From Neovahlkampfia damariscottae (lineage: Eukaryota; Heterolobosea; Selenaionea; Neovahlkampfiida; Neovahlkampfiidae), in the NCBI GenBank assembly GCA_016618085.1, contig JABLTG010000014.1, forward strand, positions 1-64,000: a stretch of 64,000 bases of DNA, read 5' to 3'. Made by a program: the position numbers and the translations under genes. Below are positions 9,855-21,276 of the stretch, in pieces. Each line of letters starts with the position of its first letter. The first letter of the stretch is position 1. A model generated the notes under the pieces. The model was not told where the DNA came from, did not search any database, and was given only the letters and a program-made list of their open reading frames with translations.

Positions 9855-12278
9855 TTATTTAGCCATTTCAACCAATGATGCTTTTTTTTCCAAATTTTTG
9901 ATTTTGTACATTGAACTACTTTTTCTGAATAAGCTGAATCTACTTTTCAATACATCTTCTTGTTGTTCTTCAACTACAGTCGCACCTTTTACTTTGGCAA
10001 AAGATTCCATCCATTTATCAGTTTCTTCATGTGATTTAGTTGTGAACTTTTCAGCAGTATATGGCAACACAACAAATTCAAATTGTGGTGTTTTTTTGTT
10101 AGCACTTTTTTGTACTATTGATCTGTAACAATTGCTTGTTCCTTCAATAGTAGCACCACAATCATAACTTCCAAGTTTAATAGATTGAACAACTTTTCCT
10201 TGATCAGTCAAAATCAAAGCATTTGGATATAAATAAACTTGATATGAAGTTTTGGAGAAGAAATTATTCTTTTTGATCAAAACTGATGAATAAATACAAT
10301 CTTCTTCTAAATGGTCCAACATTGGTGTTTGAATCTGAAGATTTTGTTTTGTTGAATCTGTGATTTTTGAAGGTCCTGATAAGATTAAAACAACATTCAT
10401 TGAATGAATTTTTGTAAGAAATTCCAAAGCTCTTTCACGAAGAACATTTTGTTTTTCGAACCAAGTGAGTAATCTATCTGTTGTAAATGAGTTTTCATAT
10501 GTTTTGAATAATGTCTTTTTTGTTGTAAATTCAATTCCACTATTTGAGCTCAAGAATTTCAAAATCCATCCACTAATTTGTGTTTTTGTCAATGATTCTA
10601 CATCTTCAAATGGAACTGCTTCATCTTTCACTTTTTCTAATCTTAAAGCAACAATTTCTTGTAATGTTTGTTGTCTTGATTTTGATTCTTTCTTTTCAAT
10701 TGGTCGAATTTTCATCATTTTTTCCTTGAATTGTTGATTTGGAATATATCCAAAATAATTCAATTCCAAGTTAGAATCTGTTTCTTTGAGTTTGTATCCA
10801 GTCAACTTTTTATCAACAATTGGTCCAACAAATGATTGAATTGATGTTTCAACATCTTGATTTTTTTGTTTGAAATCTCTTTTAAATTCCATGAAGATAT
10901 TTGGTAAAACGAGTAATTTTGATGTTTCATTGACAATCACATGCTTTTTGATGAATTTTTCTTTTGTTTCTTTTAATTGTGAATCAAATGATTCTACATT
11001 ATAAATTACCAAGTCAGGAGTGACTGATGTCAAAGTCATCAAAGCAAATAAAATGTCAGGTGAAGTATAAGGAATAATGAATTGTCTTCTTGGATCATTC
11101 TTTGAAAATCTTCCTTGAGATGATGAATTAAATGAAAGTGATGTTGAATAATTTACATTTCCTCTTAAAATTCCATTGAGAACTGTATCAATTGAATACA
11201 ACTCTCCTCCAATATTATAAAATGTTTCTTTTAAGAAAATTGTTCTTTGTAAAACTGTAAATGAAACACCACCAGAAGCAATTGATCCATGTACCATCAT
11301 CAAGTTAAATGTATTGATGAAAAATACAAGTCTTTCTTTTTCTGATAATTGTTTTAAATCAACAACTTGTAATTGACAAATTAATTCATTCATGAAAATC
11401 CATGATTTGCATGATCTGTCATTTTGAACTTTTTCATGATCCAAAGTACCTTCTTCAGTCCAAAATTTTTCCATTTGTAAAAGTTCAGTTAAATAACCCA
11501 TAGCATCACTAACAATCTTTAATGGATGAGGTACTTTCAATTCTTTATCCCATTGAATAATATCATTAAGAATTAATTGATTGTTTTTCTTTTGACTAAT
11601 TCTGTCTCTGTATTCTTCTGCTGAATCTGAAAAAACCCACATACATAATTCACGGAAATATTTTGAATGTTTATATCTTCCAAATGGATCATTTAAGTTA
11701 CTTAATAGTTCTTTTATGACTTCTGGTAATATTTTTTCAACCATTGTTGTTTTCCATGATTCTAAAGCAGAAGAATCATCTGATAATTTTTCAAGTGCGT
11801 CCATGACATCTAATAATGTAATTCTTAAAGGTCCTGATATATTTACTTCCATTAATGATTCAGGATGTAAATAATTTATATAGTATTCTTCTTTTTCTTT
11901 CTATTAAAAAAAGTTAATGAAAAAATAAGTTACTTGTAATTCGGATATGCTACTGCTTTCTTTTTCAACTAAATCTCTGAATTTTATTGTATCTATGTAT
12001 GCTTGAAGGTTTTCTGAATTAAATTCAGTTTGAAGAAATTTGAAAAAGTATGTAACACCAATAGGACATCCTAATAATAATTCTACATTTCCATTATTAC
12101 GAACGACTTGAGAAAATTCATCTAACAATGGTTCTACAGCTTGGAGGTATTCTGCTTGTGTTTTAGAATCTTTTTTGACTTTGGAGAATGCTTCTTGTGC
12201 TTTCATAAAGATTGAAGCTCCTTCATCCATTGAAAGTTCGGTTTGAATGTTTGTTTCTTGTGTATCTGTCTTTGGCAT
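9855..12278 (-). CDS. RGS-DUF547-DEP-PH signalling protein (copy 1)
   Basis: Exons 12278-11934 and 11900-9855 (intron of 33 nt) give 796 residues. Domain order: an RGS domain (about residues 60-210, containing GCPIGVTYFFKFLQTEF and NSENLQAYIDTI), a DUF547 region (about 270-480, with LQVVDLKQLSEKERLVFFIN and FYNIGGELYSI), a DEP domain (about 560-640) and a C-terminal PH-like domain (about 670-780). RGS domains act on G-alpha subunits, and DEP and PH domains bring proteins to membranes or receptors, so this is likely a G-protein pathway regulator. A colinear paralogue is at 37467-40014 in the opposite orientation, about 25 kb away. Confidence 0.82.
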
Positions 12279-12462
12279 GTCTGTTTTTCGGAGTTGCTAA
12301 CGAATGAGCTTTCTTCGGGGATTATATAATATGATTGGACGGAAATTTCAGTTAAAAATAAAGTAAAACCATTTCCGGCAATCCAATGAAATCGATCAAA
12401 ACTTCAATCCAAAGTTGAACCTTTCAGTGTCCAATCGGAGCATTTTACTTTTTTTCGATTTG

Positions 12463-14905
12463 ATGAAGTGGGAAAAAGTTCAAGTTAAAGAACAACAACC
12501 TTTAAGTGGACACTCTCTTCTAAAAACATCAAAAATTAACGAAAAAAGTTTAAACTCTCAAATTTTATCCTTCGGAGGAACAAATGAAAATTCAAAGTTC
12601 AACTCTAAAATCAGTTCGACCATTTTCTCACAAGAAAAATTAACAATGGATAGTCACTCATTCATAAAAACAAATAAAAAACCTGAACCAAGAGAAAGAT
12701 TCACATTGACAGAATATTCAAAAGGTAGTCATTTTCTTTTTGGTGGATTAAGTGCTAACGAAATATTGGGTGATTCATGGATCTTGAAAACAGAAAATAA
12801 AACAGAATGGATTAGTATTAAACCAGCTACTAAAGAAAAACCAACACCAAGATACGACCACACTTCTTCTTACTTATTTGACAACCAATTAATTTTATTT
12901 GGAGGTCATGACGAATTTAGTTTTTTAAATGATGTTTGGTGGATAAAAGTTAACAGCAATAAAGGAGATGGTAATATTAAAAATTATATTAACATTTTTT
13001 CTTAGAGTCAGTTGAAAGTACTTTGGAAATAGAAAACGATTCTCATAACAACAAAGTACCATGTCCAAGAATGCAACATGCATCAACAGTTATAAAATCA
13101 AATTCAAAATTTAAATTATACATTTTTGGTGGAAAATCAAAGTATAGACTTCTTAATGATTTGTGGTGCTTAGATATTGAATCAATGTTATGGAAGAACA
13201 TAAAATATGAAGGAAACATACCATCACCAAGACAGGGTCATATATTAGTTTCATATGAATCTTTTCTATTGTTGTATGGAGGTTATTCTCCAGATTTTAA
13301 AAATCCAAATTCATCTTTTCCTTCAGAGATATTTACATGTGATACACAAGGTATTCAAGGATGGGATGTTGTTCATTTTGAAGATGGTCCTCCTGGTAGA
13401 TTCTTATCTTGCACATTAATTTATGAAGACAATTTATTGGTTCATGGGGGAATGACCTATGAAAATGGTTCATTAAAAAAATTATCAGATGTTTGGAAAT
13501 TGAAAACTTATTTCTCAAAAGTTAAAGAATCAAAAATTGCGAACAAATATCAAATATTACAATTACTTAGTCAAAAAATGGAAACAATTTCTTATAAAGT
13601 TGAATTTAAAAATGAAATATTTTATTTGAGAATCTCAAAAGGAGTATTCTCAAATTCTAAATCTGATTATGTTCAAGAGAAGTTGAAGCATAAAAATATT
13701 TTGGAAATAATAGAAGTTATAGTTGATAGTTCAGATAATTCTGAAGTTATTGTTTTTCCATATTGTGATTTGGGTGATTTATTGACATTTTATAGAAATT
13801 TCAAAACATTTACTGAATTTGTAAGTTTTTTAAAAAGTTTAGTTTTTTAGGAAATTGTTGAATACTGTATTCAATTTTTGGATTCTGTGAATTTTATTCA
13901 TTCTCAAAATATTGCTCATGGGAGTATTCAACCAAAGAATATTATTGTTAAAACAGATGTTTTAGGTCCTGTTCTAAAATTAACTGGATTTAATGAAATT
14001 GATGAATCTTCATCATTCAAATCTCCAAATGGAAATGAAAAGTAAACAATATTTGTTTTAATAATTTGATCAATAGATTATCAAAAGAATCTGATATTTG
14101 GGCAGTTGGATTGACATTGAATTATTTCCTTTCTAAAAAATATCATTTATCTGAAATTCAAGATTTTGAAAAAAATGATAATAGATTTCGATCCATTGAT
14201 GATAATTTGTCATCTTTGAACTACAAGAATTCAAATTTATATTTAAATTTAATTAAAAAATGTTTGTGTGAAAATCCAAAAGATAGAGTAGATTCTAGTT
14301 ATTTATTGGATGAATTCAGAAATGTTTATCGTAAACTGAGATCAAAGGGAGCTGTTTTAAATCCTGATCCACTTAAAATTAGAGGTTCTACTAAGAAAGA
14401 ACCTAATGTCAAAAGAGGAAGAAGGAGATCTGGTTCTTTCATGAAAGTTAATTCACCTTCTCCAATGGGATTCGTGGATAATGAATTACCACAACATTTA
14501 TCTTCAGTTAAATCTTGGTTAAGATCTGCAGATTTTGATTTATTTGAATCAAATTTCAAGAAATTAGGTTATGATGATTTATCAATATTCCCTCAATTAA
14601 CAGAAGAAGAGATCTTAATGATTGGAATTCCAAATGAAAAAGTAACAGATTTTAAGTTTTCTTTGAGACATTTGAAGAAAGAAGTAACTTGGTATTTAGA
14701 AAAAGAAGTCAATTTTGATAATATTGAAAATTGGTTAGAGTGTTTGAATTTAGAGTGTTACAATGAAGTTTTGACCACTTTAGGAAATTCAAAGAAGATT
14801 ATTGAATTTATAAATACTTCTTCATTTGAAGATTTCCAAAATCTTGGAATTTCATTACCTGGACATGTCAAAAAATTGAAATCAAAAATTTCATATTTGA
14901 AATAA
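12463..14905 (+). CDS. Kelch repeat-pseudokinase-SAM protein
   Basis: Exons 12463-12970, 13006-13820, 13851-14041 and 14077-14905 give 780 residues. The N-terminal half (about 1-350) has kelch blades (LFGGxxxxxxLxDxW motifs such as IFGGKSKYRLLNDLWCLD). A protein-kinase-like fold follows (about 370-600), but the catalytic loop reads HGSIQPKN instead of HRDLxxxN and the DFG motif is replaced by TGF, so it is probably catalytically dead. Two SAM-like helical domains end the protein. The kinase homology is only continuous after removing the 30- and 35-nt introns. Start chosen at ATG 12463, 28 bp after a CCAAT box. Probably a scaffold; partners unknown. Confidence 0.8.
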
Positions 14906-14908
14906 AAT

Positions 14909-15877
14909 TTATAATTTAGCTTCTCCATAAACTGCTTTTTTTATGAATGAATCAACGAGTTCAGGTTCAATAGTTGTTAAAAATGGTAAAAAGCTCATCA
15001 TTCCCGAATATCTTTCTTCTCTTTTTCCTTGTGAAACTGCAAAAAGTGATTTTGTAACACATTCATCTACACTTATAATTTTTGATTGATCATAACTTTG
15101 TTGTGTTTCAACTAAATGTCTTGTTCTAAGTGATGTATCAATCCAACTTGGTACGCAGGTTGTAATTTTAACATTTGGACTTTCTACAGCTAATTCATTT
15201 CTCAAAGTATCAAAAAATCCATTTACAGCATGTTTTGAAGCACAATAAGGTGTTCGCAATGCAATTCCTAATTTTCCAGATAAAGATGAAATTACGCAGA
15301 TTCTACCATCAGTTTTTTTTATTTCAGGTAGAGCATGAAAAGTCATGTTTACATAACCCATAAAGTTAACATTCATCATTTTACCAAATAAACTTAAATC
15401 TTTCATTTTGCTAAAAGCAACACTTCCAGAAATACCAGCATTAAGAATCAATACATCAATTCCTCCAAATTTGTTGATGGTTTCTTTAACTGTGTTTTCA
15501 CAATCTTTTTCTTCAGTTACGTCACATTTTGAAATTAAAACCTTTGAACCATTTTTTTCACACTTTTGGGCAACTTTTTGTAATTTCTCTTCAGTTCTTG
15601 CGCATAGAATTAATTTAGTTTGGAAAGTTGAGAGATGTTCTGCAAGTGCTTCTCCTAAACCCATTGAAGCTCCTGTAATCAAAATTCTTTTATTTTTGAA
15701 ATATTTTTCTATTTCTTTTTCCATGTCTGAGTTTGTGTTTATGAATCCGGAAATTTTTTGTTTTTCTTTTTCTTTTTTGATTACATAGTTGTGAGAACCA
15801 GCAAGTTTTTCCAATGATTCTTGTTGTAGAGGAATTTTGTTCAAAACTGCTTCAGTTTGGTTGAATTTACTTGTCAT
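14909..15877 (-). CDS. Short-chain dehydrogenase/reductase (DHRS7-like)
   Basis: A 322-residue intronless classical SDR. The cofactor-binding motif is TGASMGLG near residue 55, followed by the NAG motif (LILNAGISG), the catalytic serine (VISSLSGKLG) and the YxxxK motif (YCASKHAVNGFFDTL). It should reduce or oxidise an alcohol or carbonyl with NAD(P)(H). The C-terminal region is similar in style to DHRS7 proteins, but the substrate is unknown. I chose ATG 15877; the longer frame begins with TTG inside the CCAAT box (15886-15890), which here lies only 8 bp from the start. Its stop is 3 bp from the stop of the convergent kelch gene. Confidence 0.88.
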   Translation of the reverse strand: MTSKFNQTEAVLNKIPLQQESLEKLAGSHNYVIKKEKEKQKISGFINTNSDMEKEIEKYFKNKRILITGASMGLGEALAEHLSTFQTKLILCARTEEKLQKVAQKCEKNGSKVLISKCDVTEEKDCENTVKETINKFGGIDVLILNAGISGSVAFSKMKDLSLFGKMMNVNFMGYVNMTFHALPEIKKTDGRICVISSLSGKLGIALRTPYCASKHAVNGFFDTLRNELAVESPNVKITTCVPSWIDTSLRTRHLVETQQSYDQSKIISVDECVTKSLFAVSQGKREERYSGMMSFLPFLTTIEPELVDSFIKKAVYGEAKL

Positions 15878-16071
15878 TGTTTTGTCCAATCATGTCATTT
15901 CAGTTCTTTTAATAAAACTATGAATGATCATGAATTCATTGTATCTTAAATATGTTTGTGTTCACTTACTTCACAAGAAAGCACGTAAGTACGTTCTATT
16001 ATTTTTTGGAGTTCAATTCTCGAGCTAAAAAATTAATTTCAAAAAAAAACTGAATCCTCCAACCCCAACAC

Positions 16072-16133
16072 AACACAAAAGGAATACTGAGATACAACCA
16101 AAATTTATCCGTTCCATTCTTGTTCATCCAATC
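16072..16133 (+). repeat. 62-bp direct repeat, copy 1
   Basis: Matches 16296-16357 at 60 of 62 positions, offset 224 bp, and ends in a CCAAT box. It looks like a tandem duplication of the promoter of the gene starting at 16384. The downstream 50 bp of the two copies are not alike. Confidence 0.85.
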
Positions 16134-16295
16134 CATTTCAGTTCTTTTGGATAAAACGTTTACTTGTTTCTAAATTTTGAAGCTATTTGGAGGAAAACTA
16201 ATTCTACAATGATCCATCTGTCGATCATGTGCAAGTGTTTGCCTGCTTGATCCCAAGTATGTTCTATTATTGAACAGCAAAAATAACACAAACAT

Positions 16296-16357
16296 AACAC
16301 AAAAGGAATACTGAGATTCAACCAAAATTTATCCGTTCCATTCTTATTCATCCAATC
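16296..16357 (+). repeat. 62-bp direct repeat, copy 2 (promoter-proximal)
   Basis: Second copy of the repeat at 16072-16133. Its terminal CCAAT lies about 27 bp before ATG 16384, the usual promoter spacing here, so this is likely the functional copy. Confidence 0.85.
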
Positions 16358-16383
16358 ACATATTTGCTTTTTTGAAACAAAAG

Positions 16384-18859
16384 ATGTCAGAGTTAATGGA
16401 TCTGTGGTATCAAATTCGTACAGTACGATTTCTAAGAAATCTACCACGAACATTAACCACCATGTGCTTTTTTTGGGTTCTTGCTCTACTGGCCATTGGA
16501 ACAGCTGTATCTTCAAGTAACAAAAAAAAAAATTAAAAAAATAGTCATTGGAGCCTGGCATATTCACGTAAGAACAACTACTTCATGTCATATAAATATA
16601 AACAATGTAAATACATATCCAAAAAATTTCCGACCTCTTGAATACCACGTTCAAATAAATCCAAATTTTCAAACAAAAGAATACACTGGAAGTGTCAAAA
16701 TTAAATTGAATATACTGGAAAGTACTTGTTTTGTTTTAAATATAAATAAATTAAAAATCACAAAACTGAAATTTTCAGACTCAAGATTAAGAAAAACAAA
16801 ATTGAAAAAAGAAGGAGTTCATTTGGTGGAGTTTAAATATTTAGAAATTGATACAAAAAAAGTATATGAGTTAAATTTAGATTTTGAAGGAAATTTAGAA
16901 AATTCGTTCATTTTTAAAGATGGACTGTATTTTAGTCACCCAAATTCAAGTTTTTTGTTTCCTTGTTTTAATGAAGCCCAATGGAAATCAATTTATAAAT
17001 TAAGTGTAAATAGAAGTTCATTGGGTGATATTTATGATGTTTTATCAAATACACCAAAAAATTCGACTATGAATTCAACGATTTTGACTTTTGAAAAAAC
17101 TGATTTAATATCATCCAATCAAATTGGGTTTATATTTTTCAACAAAAATATAATCAATTCAACGAGTATAATTTATAAAAATAATGTTCAATTTAATTTC
17201 TATGGCCCCGGTATTGATGAAAATTTCATTCAAAATAGCTTGAATTGCACAGTTTTTATTGAAAATTATTTGAATGTTGATTTGTTCATTAAAAAAATTG
17301 ATTTTTTTAATTTGGGTTATACATTTGAAAAATTAGGTTTATTATCAACGTCTGATTCAATTTTATGCAAATCTATTTCAAAAACATGGAATGGTGGATT
17401 AATTTCATTTTCACAAAATGATCAATGGATACAAAACACCTTCATTAATTTAATTGAAATATCAAAGAATAATAATGAAAATATTAAATACCAATTTCTG
17501 AATGACTTAACAAATTCATTAATGTTTGATTCTTATTCACAAACTACTCCACTAAAATCAAATGATTTAAAATTACATAATTTTAATAAACAAAAAGGAA
17601 TGTCAATATTTTATCAAATGAAATCAAATATAGATTTACATAAACTATTAAAAGATATATTCCAAAATTATCAATATGAAACACTTAATTCTAATCAATT
17701 ATTATCACTCATTCCAAATTCATCATTTGTTGATTTTATTGAATACCCAGGAATACCTTTAATTAAAATTGATAAATTTCAAGATACCTATTTTGTTTCA
17801 CAGTTCAAATACTCATTTGATCCACTTTCTTTTGAAAGAAATAAAATTTGGAGTCTTTCACTTTTTGGATATGACAATCAAAGAAATTCATTGAATATTT
17901 CATTTTCAACATTAAATTATGAATTTAATTCAACTTCAAGTTATATTTCAATTTTACCTGGTTTGTATAGAATTGATTATTCAATTGATATTCTAAACAA
18001 AATGATTGAACATATTCATCATCTCTCTGAAGAAGAACATTATTTTTTATTGGAAAATTCATTTGAAATGTCATTTGATAATCAGTTGGATTTTAAATTT
18101 ACTTTTGAAATAATACAAAAATTATCAAAATATAATTCAACTCTTGTCTGGAATTTGATTGAAAATAAATTGAATCGATTGGATAATTTATTAATATTTT
18201 CACCTGATTTATTGGGTTTAAAATTTCAAAAATATGTTAATGAATTGATTGAACCTCATTTATCAAATTTTAATGATAATATTGAATTCAAAAAGATTAT
18301 TTTTTCAATTGGAATAAAATATCAAAATGAAAAAGTTGGAAATTATTTGAATTTACTTTATGAACAAAATGTATTACCTTATTATTATAAAAAATTAATT
18401 TTTAGAAATTTGATAACTCACGGAAGTCAAATCAACTTTTTTGACCTTTTTAAAAAATATGAGTCATCAACAAATGAATTAGAAAAAGAAGATTTATTAG
18501 ATTCATTAACTTTTACAAAGTATCCAAATTTAATTTCTCAATTAGTTTCAATTTCATTTCGATTTCGAAATTTTAATATCCTTCGAAAATTATCAAAAAA
18601 TTTAAATGCAAATTTCATTTTATGGAATTTTTATTTAGAAAATTCAGGAGAATTAAAAGAAATATTTGATCAACAAGATTTAAATGAAATTTTATTAAAT
18701 TTATCAGAAACATTTCATTCAGTTATTAAATATGAAGAATTTCAACAAATGCAAAAGGATATTGAACATCCTTATACACAAATGATTTTTGATAACATAC
18801 GAAGAAATAGAAGATTCATATCAACCATATTACCAAGATTGAATGAAATAATTTTGTAA
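16384..18859 (+). CDS. M1 aminopeptidase-like membrane protein, catalytic residues lost
   Basis: Exons 16384-16516 and 16545-18859 give 815 residues. A short cytosolic N-terminus is followed by a signal anchor (TMCFFWVLALLAIGTAV), then an M1 (gluzincin) ectodomain opening with the typical YPKNFRPLEYHVQINPNF and GSVKIKL, with many N-glycosylation sequons, and a long helical C-terminal domain. Where active members have HExxH and a downstream glutamate, this one reads CKSISKTWNGG and WIQNTF, so both zinc histidines and the catalytic glutamates are missing; the GAMEN exopeptidase motif is also not seen. It is probably a non-catalytic surface protein. The 28-nt intron joins anchor to ectodomain in frame. 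Confidence 0.75.
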
Positions 18860-18873
18860 ATAAAAGAATTTAT

Positions 18874-20640
18874 TTAGAATTCAGTTGTAGCAATAACATC
18901 ATCAATTTTTAAAATCATACGAACAACTTGAGTAGCAAGTTTAAATTGTTGTTGTTTTCCTATTAAAGTTTCAAAAACATTTTGTTCTTTCATATCTGAA
19001 GTTCCTTTTAAAAGACAATCAATTCCAAGATGTGGATTATTTGTTTTTGCTTGTTCAGCTTTAATTTTTGAAACATTTTCAACTGGGTCCAAGCCAGAAT
19101 TTTCAGCTAAAACAGCAGGAATTGCTTCAAGAGCATCAGCAAAAGCTTGAAAAGCATATTGATCAATATCATCAGTTTTTGTTGATTCTTCAATAATTTT
19201 TTTTGCACAAGCAAGTTCAGCTGAACCACCTCCATAAACAATTCTGTTGTCTCTTACTAAATTTCTAACAACACAAAGTGCATCATGAATAGCTCTTTTT
19301 GCTTCTTCAATAATCATTGTATTTCCACCTCTAATAAAAATTGTAACAGCTTTAGAACCTGAACATCCTTCAATAGAAAGCATTCTGTCTTTTGTTGTAC
19401 CAAATGAGATTTCACGAACTAATGAAGCTTTTCCTAATTTATCACTTGAAATATCTTGAAATCTTGGAATGATTCTAGCTCCTGTAGCAATAGCAATGAG
19501 TTCAATATCAACACCACCAACCCATCTAACAGCTGGAAGTTTATTTTGCATAAGAAGATGTGTTGCTTCATCATCAAAACCCCATTGACATAAAACTAAA
19601 TTTGCACCAGAATCTAAAACCTGTTTAATTTGATATTTGAAAAAGTCTTGTTCTGTTTTGTGAAGTTTTTGATAATCTTCAACGTTATCAATCAAAACTG
19701 AATTTTTAGTTTTTGGTTTTGGTGGTTCAAAAGGAGCCTTTAAATGTCAAAAAAAAAAATTGAGTTTTTTCTTACAGTGAGAATACAAATTTTTGCATCT
19801 TTTACAACTTTGTCCATTTGATGATGAGCCATATCTTTATCAATAACAATACCTTCAACAAGTGAAGTATCTTGTAATTTACCACCAGTTTTACCTTCAA
19901 CTTTAATAAGTTCAAGGTTAACATCTTTTCTTTCTAAATCAGCAACAGCAAGTACAGCTTTGACACAAATTTCAGCCATTTGTCTTTTATGTTTATTGAT
20001 ACTAAAAATAATAAGTAACTCTAAATGGTCAACTTACATTTTTGAGTTTAAAGTTGAACTAGCTGTTTTAACCATAAATTCATAATCATTTCCATCAAAA
20101 GCGATATTATCACCAATTTTTTCAAGTTCATCACAAGCAAGTTCACAAGCTTTATCAAAACCATCTGATATTTTTGTTGAATGAATTCCTTTATCAAGTA
20201 ATCTTTGTGCTTGTTCTAAAATAGCTCCAGCAAGAACAACGACACCAGTTGTACCATCACCAATTTCGTCGTCTTGTGATTTTGATAATTCAACTAAAAG
20301 TTTGGCAACTTGATGCTCAACATCCATTTTTTCAAGAATAGTTGCACCATCATTTGAAACAGTTACATCACCATCTGGACTTACAAGCATTTTATCCATA
20401 CCTTTTTTTTTTTTAATTTTTTAATTTTTTTTTACCTCTTGGTCCTAAAGATGTTTTAAGTGTATTTGCGATGGTAGTAGCAGCTAAAATATTAGCCTAT
20501 GGATTCAAATTTTAATTTTTTTTTTTTTTTTTTTTTACTTTTTGTGCTTCAAGACCAAATAATCTTTTTTTTCGGTCTTGTTCTCTGAGGATAACAAAAG
20601 GTTGTCCATATTGATCGTATGAAATTGGCATTCCGTTCAT
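18874..20640 (-). CDS. CCT5: T-complex chaperonin subunit epsilon (CCT5)
   Basis: Exons 20640-20539, 20496-20436, 20401-20038, 20001-19776 and 19737-18874 give 538 residues, the normal length for a CCT subunit. CCT is the cytosolic ring chaperonin that folds actin and tubulin. Group II chaperonin motifs are present: [22 protein letters not shown], the ATPase motif [17 protein letters not shown], and [17 protein letters not shown]. The epsilon type is shown by [32 protein letters not shown] and ALGIDCLxKGTxDMK-like blocks. The four introns are 34-42 nt, two of them with long poly-A after the GT on the coding strand. Divergent from the small gene at 20873. Confidence 0.95.
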
Positions 20641-20872
20641 TTGTAAAAAATTTTTTCTTTGAGTAGTTACCCGTGAGGAATAAAAAATTAAAAAGTTGAA
20701 CCAATGAAATTAAATGATTGGTTCAAATTCAAATTATTTTTAGTTGGAATTGTAAAATATAATTTCTAAAGAATTAAAATGAATTTGTTTCATTTTCAGA
20801 GTATTTTTGGAGATGATTCTGATTGGCTTAATATACTGTTGAAAAAAATCTTTGTGGTGGCAATTTTTTTTG

Positions 20873-21151
20873 ATGAGCAACGCACAAAATTTTAGTTCCT
20901 TTGCTGAATATCAGAAATATAGAAAATCAAAGAAAAATCGAGTTTCATCAGATTCAGATGAAACTATAAAAAAAAATGAAATCAGGGAAAAAGTAGAACA
21001 ATCAAAAGAAAACGAGTGCTTAAAAGATGAAACTATATCAGAAATTGTACATTCCTCAGATAATGAAACCTACAATTTTGCTAAAAAACTGAAACTAAAC
21101 GACCTTCTAATTTATTATGAAAACGACTGGAATAAAAAGAATCCAGAATAG
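20873..21151 (+). CDS. Small charged hypothetical protein
   Basis: A 92-residue frame, rich in Lys, Glu, Ser and Asn, with no signal peptide or membrane segment. I do not recognise it. The frame is open upstream of the ATG only by using a TTG start. An ATTGG box lies about 50 bp upstream (near 20823), the position typical for genes here. Codon use is like that of its neighbours. It sits between the CCT5 gene (divergent) and the coiled-coil gene (convergent). It is probably real but of unknown function; it could also be an exon of a longer transcript. Confidence 0.5.
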   Translation: MSNAQNFSSFAEYQKYRKSKKNRVSSDSDETIKKNEIREKVEQSKENECLKDETISEIVHSSDNETYNFAKKLKLNDLLIYYENDWNKKNPE

Positions 21152-21276
21152 TCAACTTGTATAGAATAAATAAAAAACAAAATAAAAAAACAACAAATTT
21201 TAAGTTCTAAAAATGGAATCATCTTTTGAAAAAAAAAGTTCCAAAAAACCAAAGAATGATTCAAATAAAAAAACAT

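Larger units (their letters stand above)
15878..16383. other. Intergenic region with duplicated promoter-like segment
   Basis: A 506-bp gap between two divergent genes, long for this window. It holds a 62-bp direct repeat (separate entries), further shared fragments such as GTTCTATTATT near 15994 and 16261 and TTTCAGTTCTTTT near 15898 and 16136, and three CCAAT boxes. No coding region is convincing. Confidence 0.6.

Noticed and set aside
16004-16030. tRNA-like T-arm (GAG-TTCAATT-CTC)
   Set aside because: No matching A-box, anticodon arm or acceptor stem is found upstream; likely chance.
16160-16567. Minus-strand open frame through the M1-like gene start
   Set aside because: It overlaps a well-supported signal anchor exon and intron on the plus strand and has no family match.
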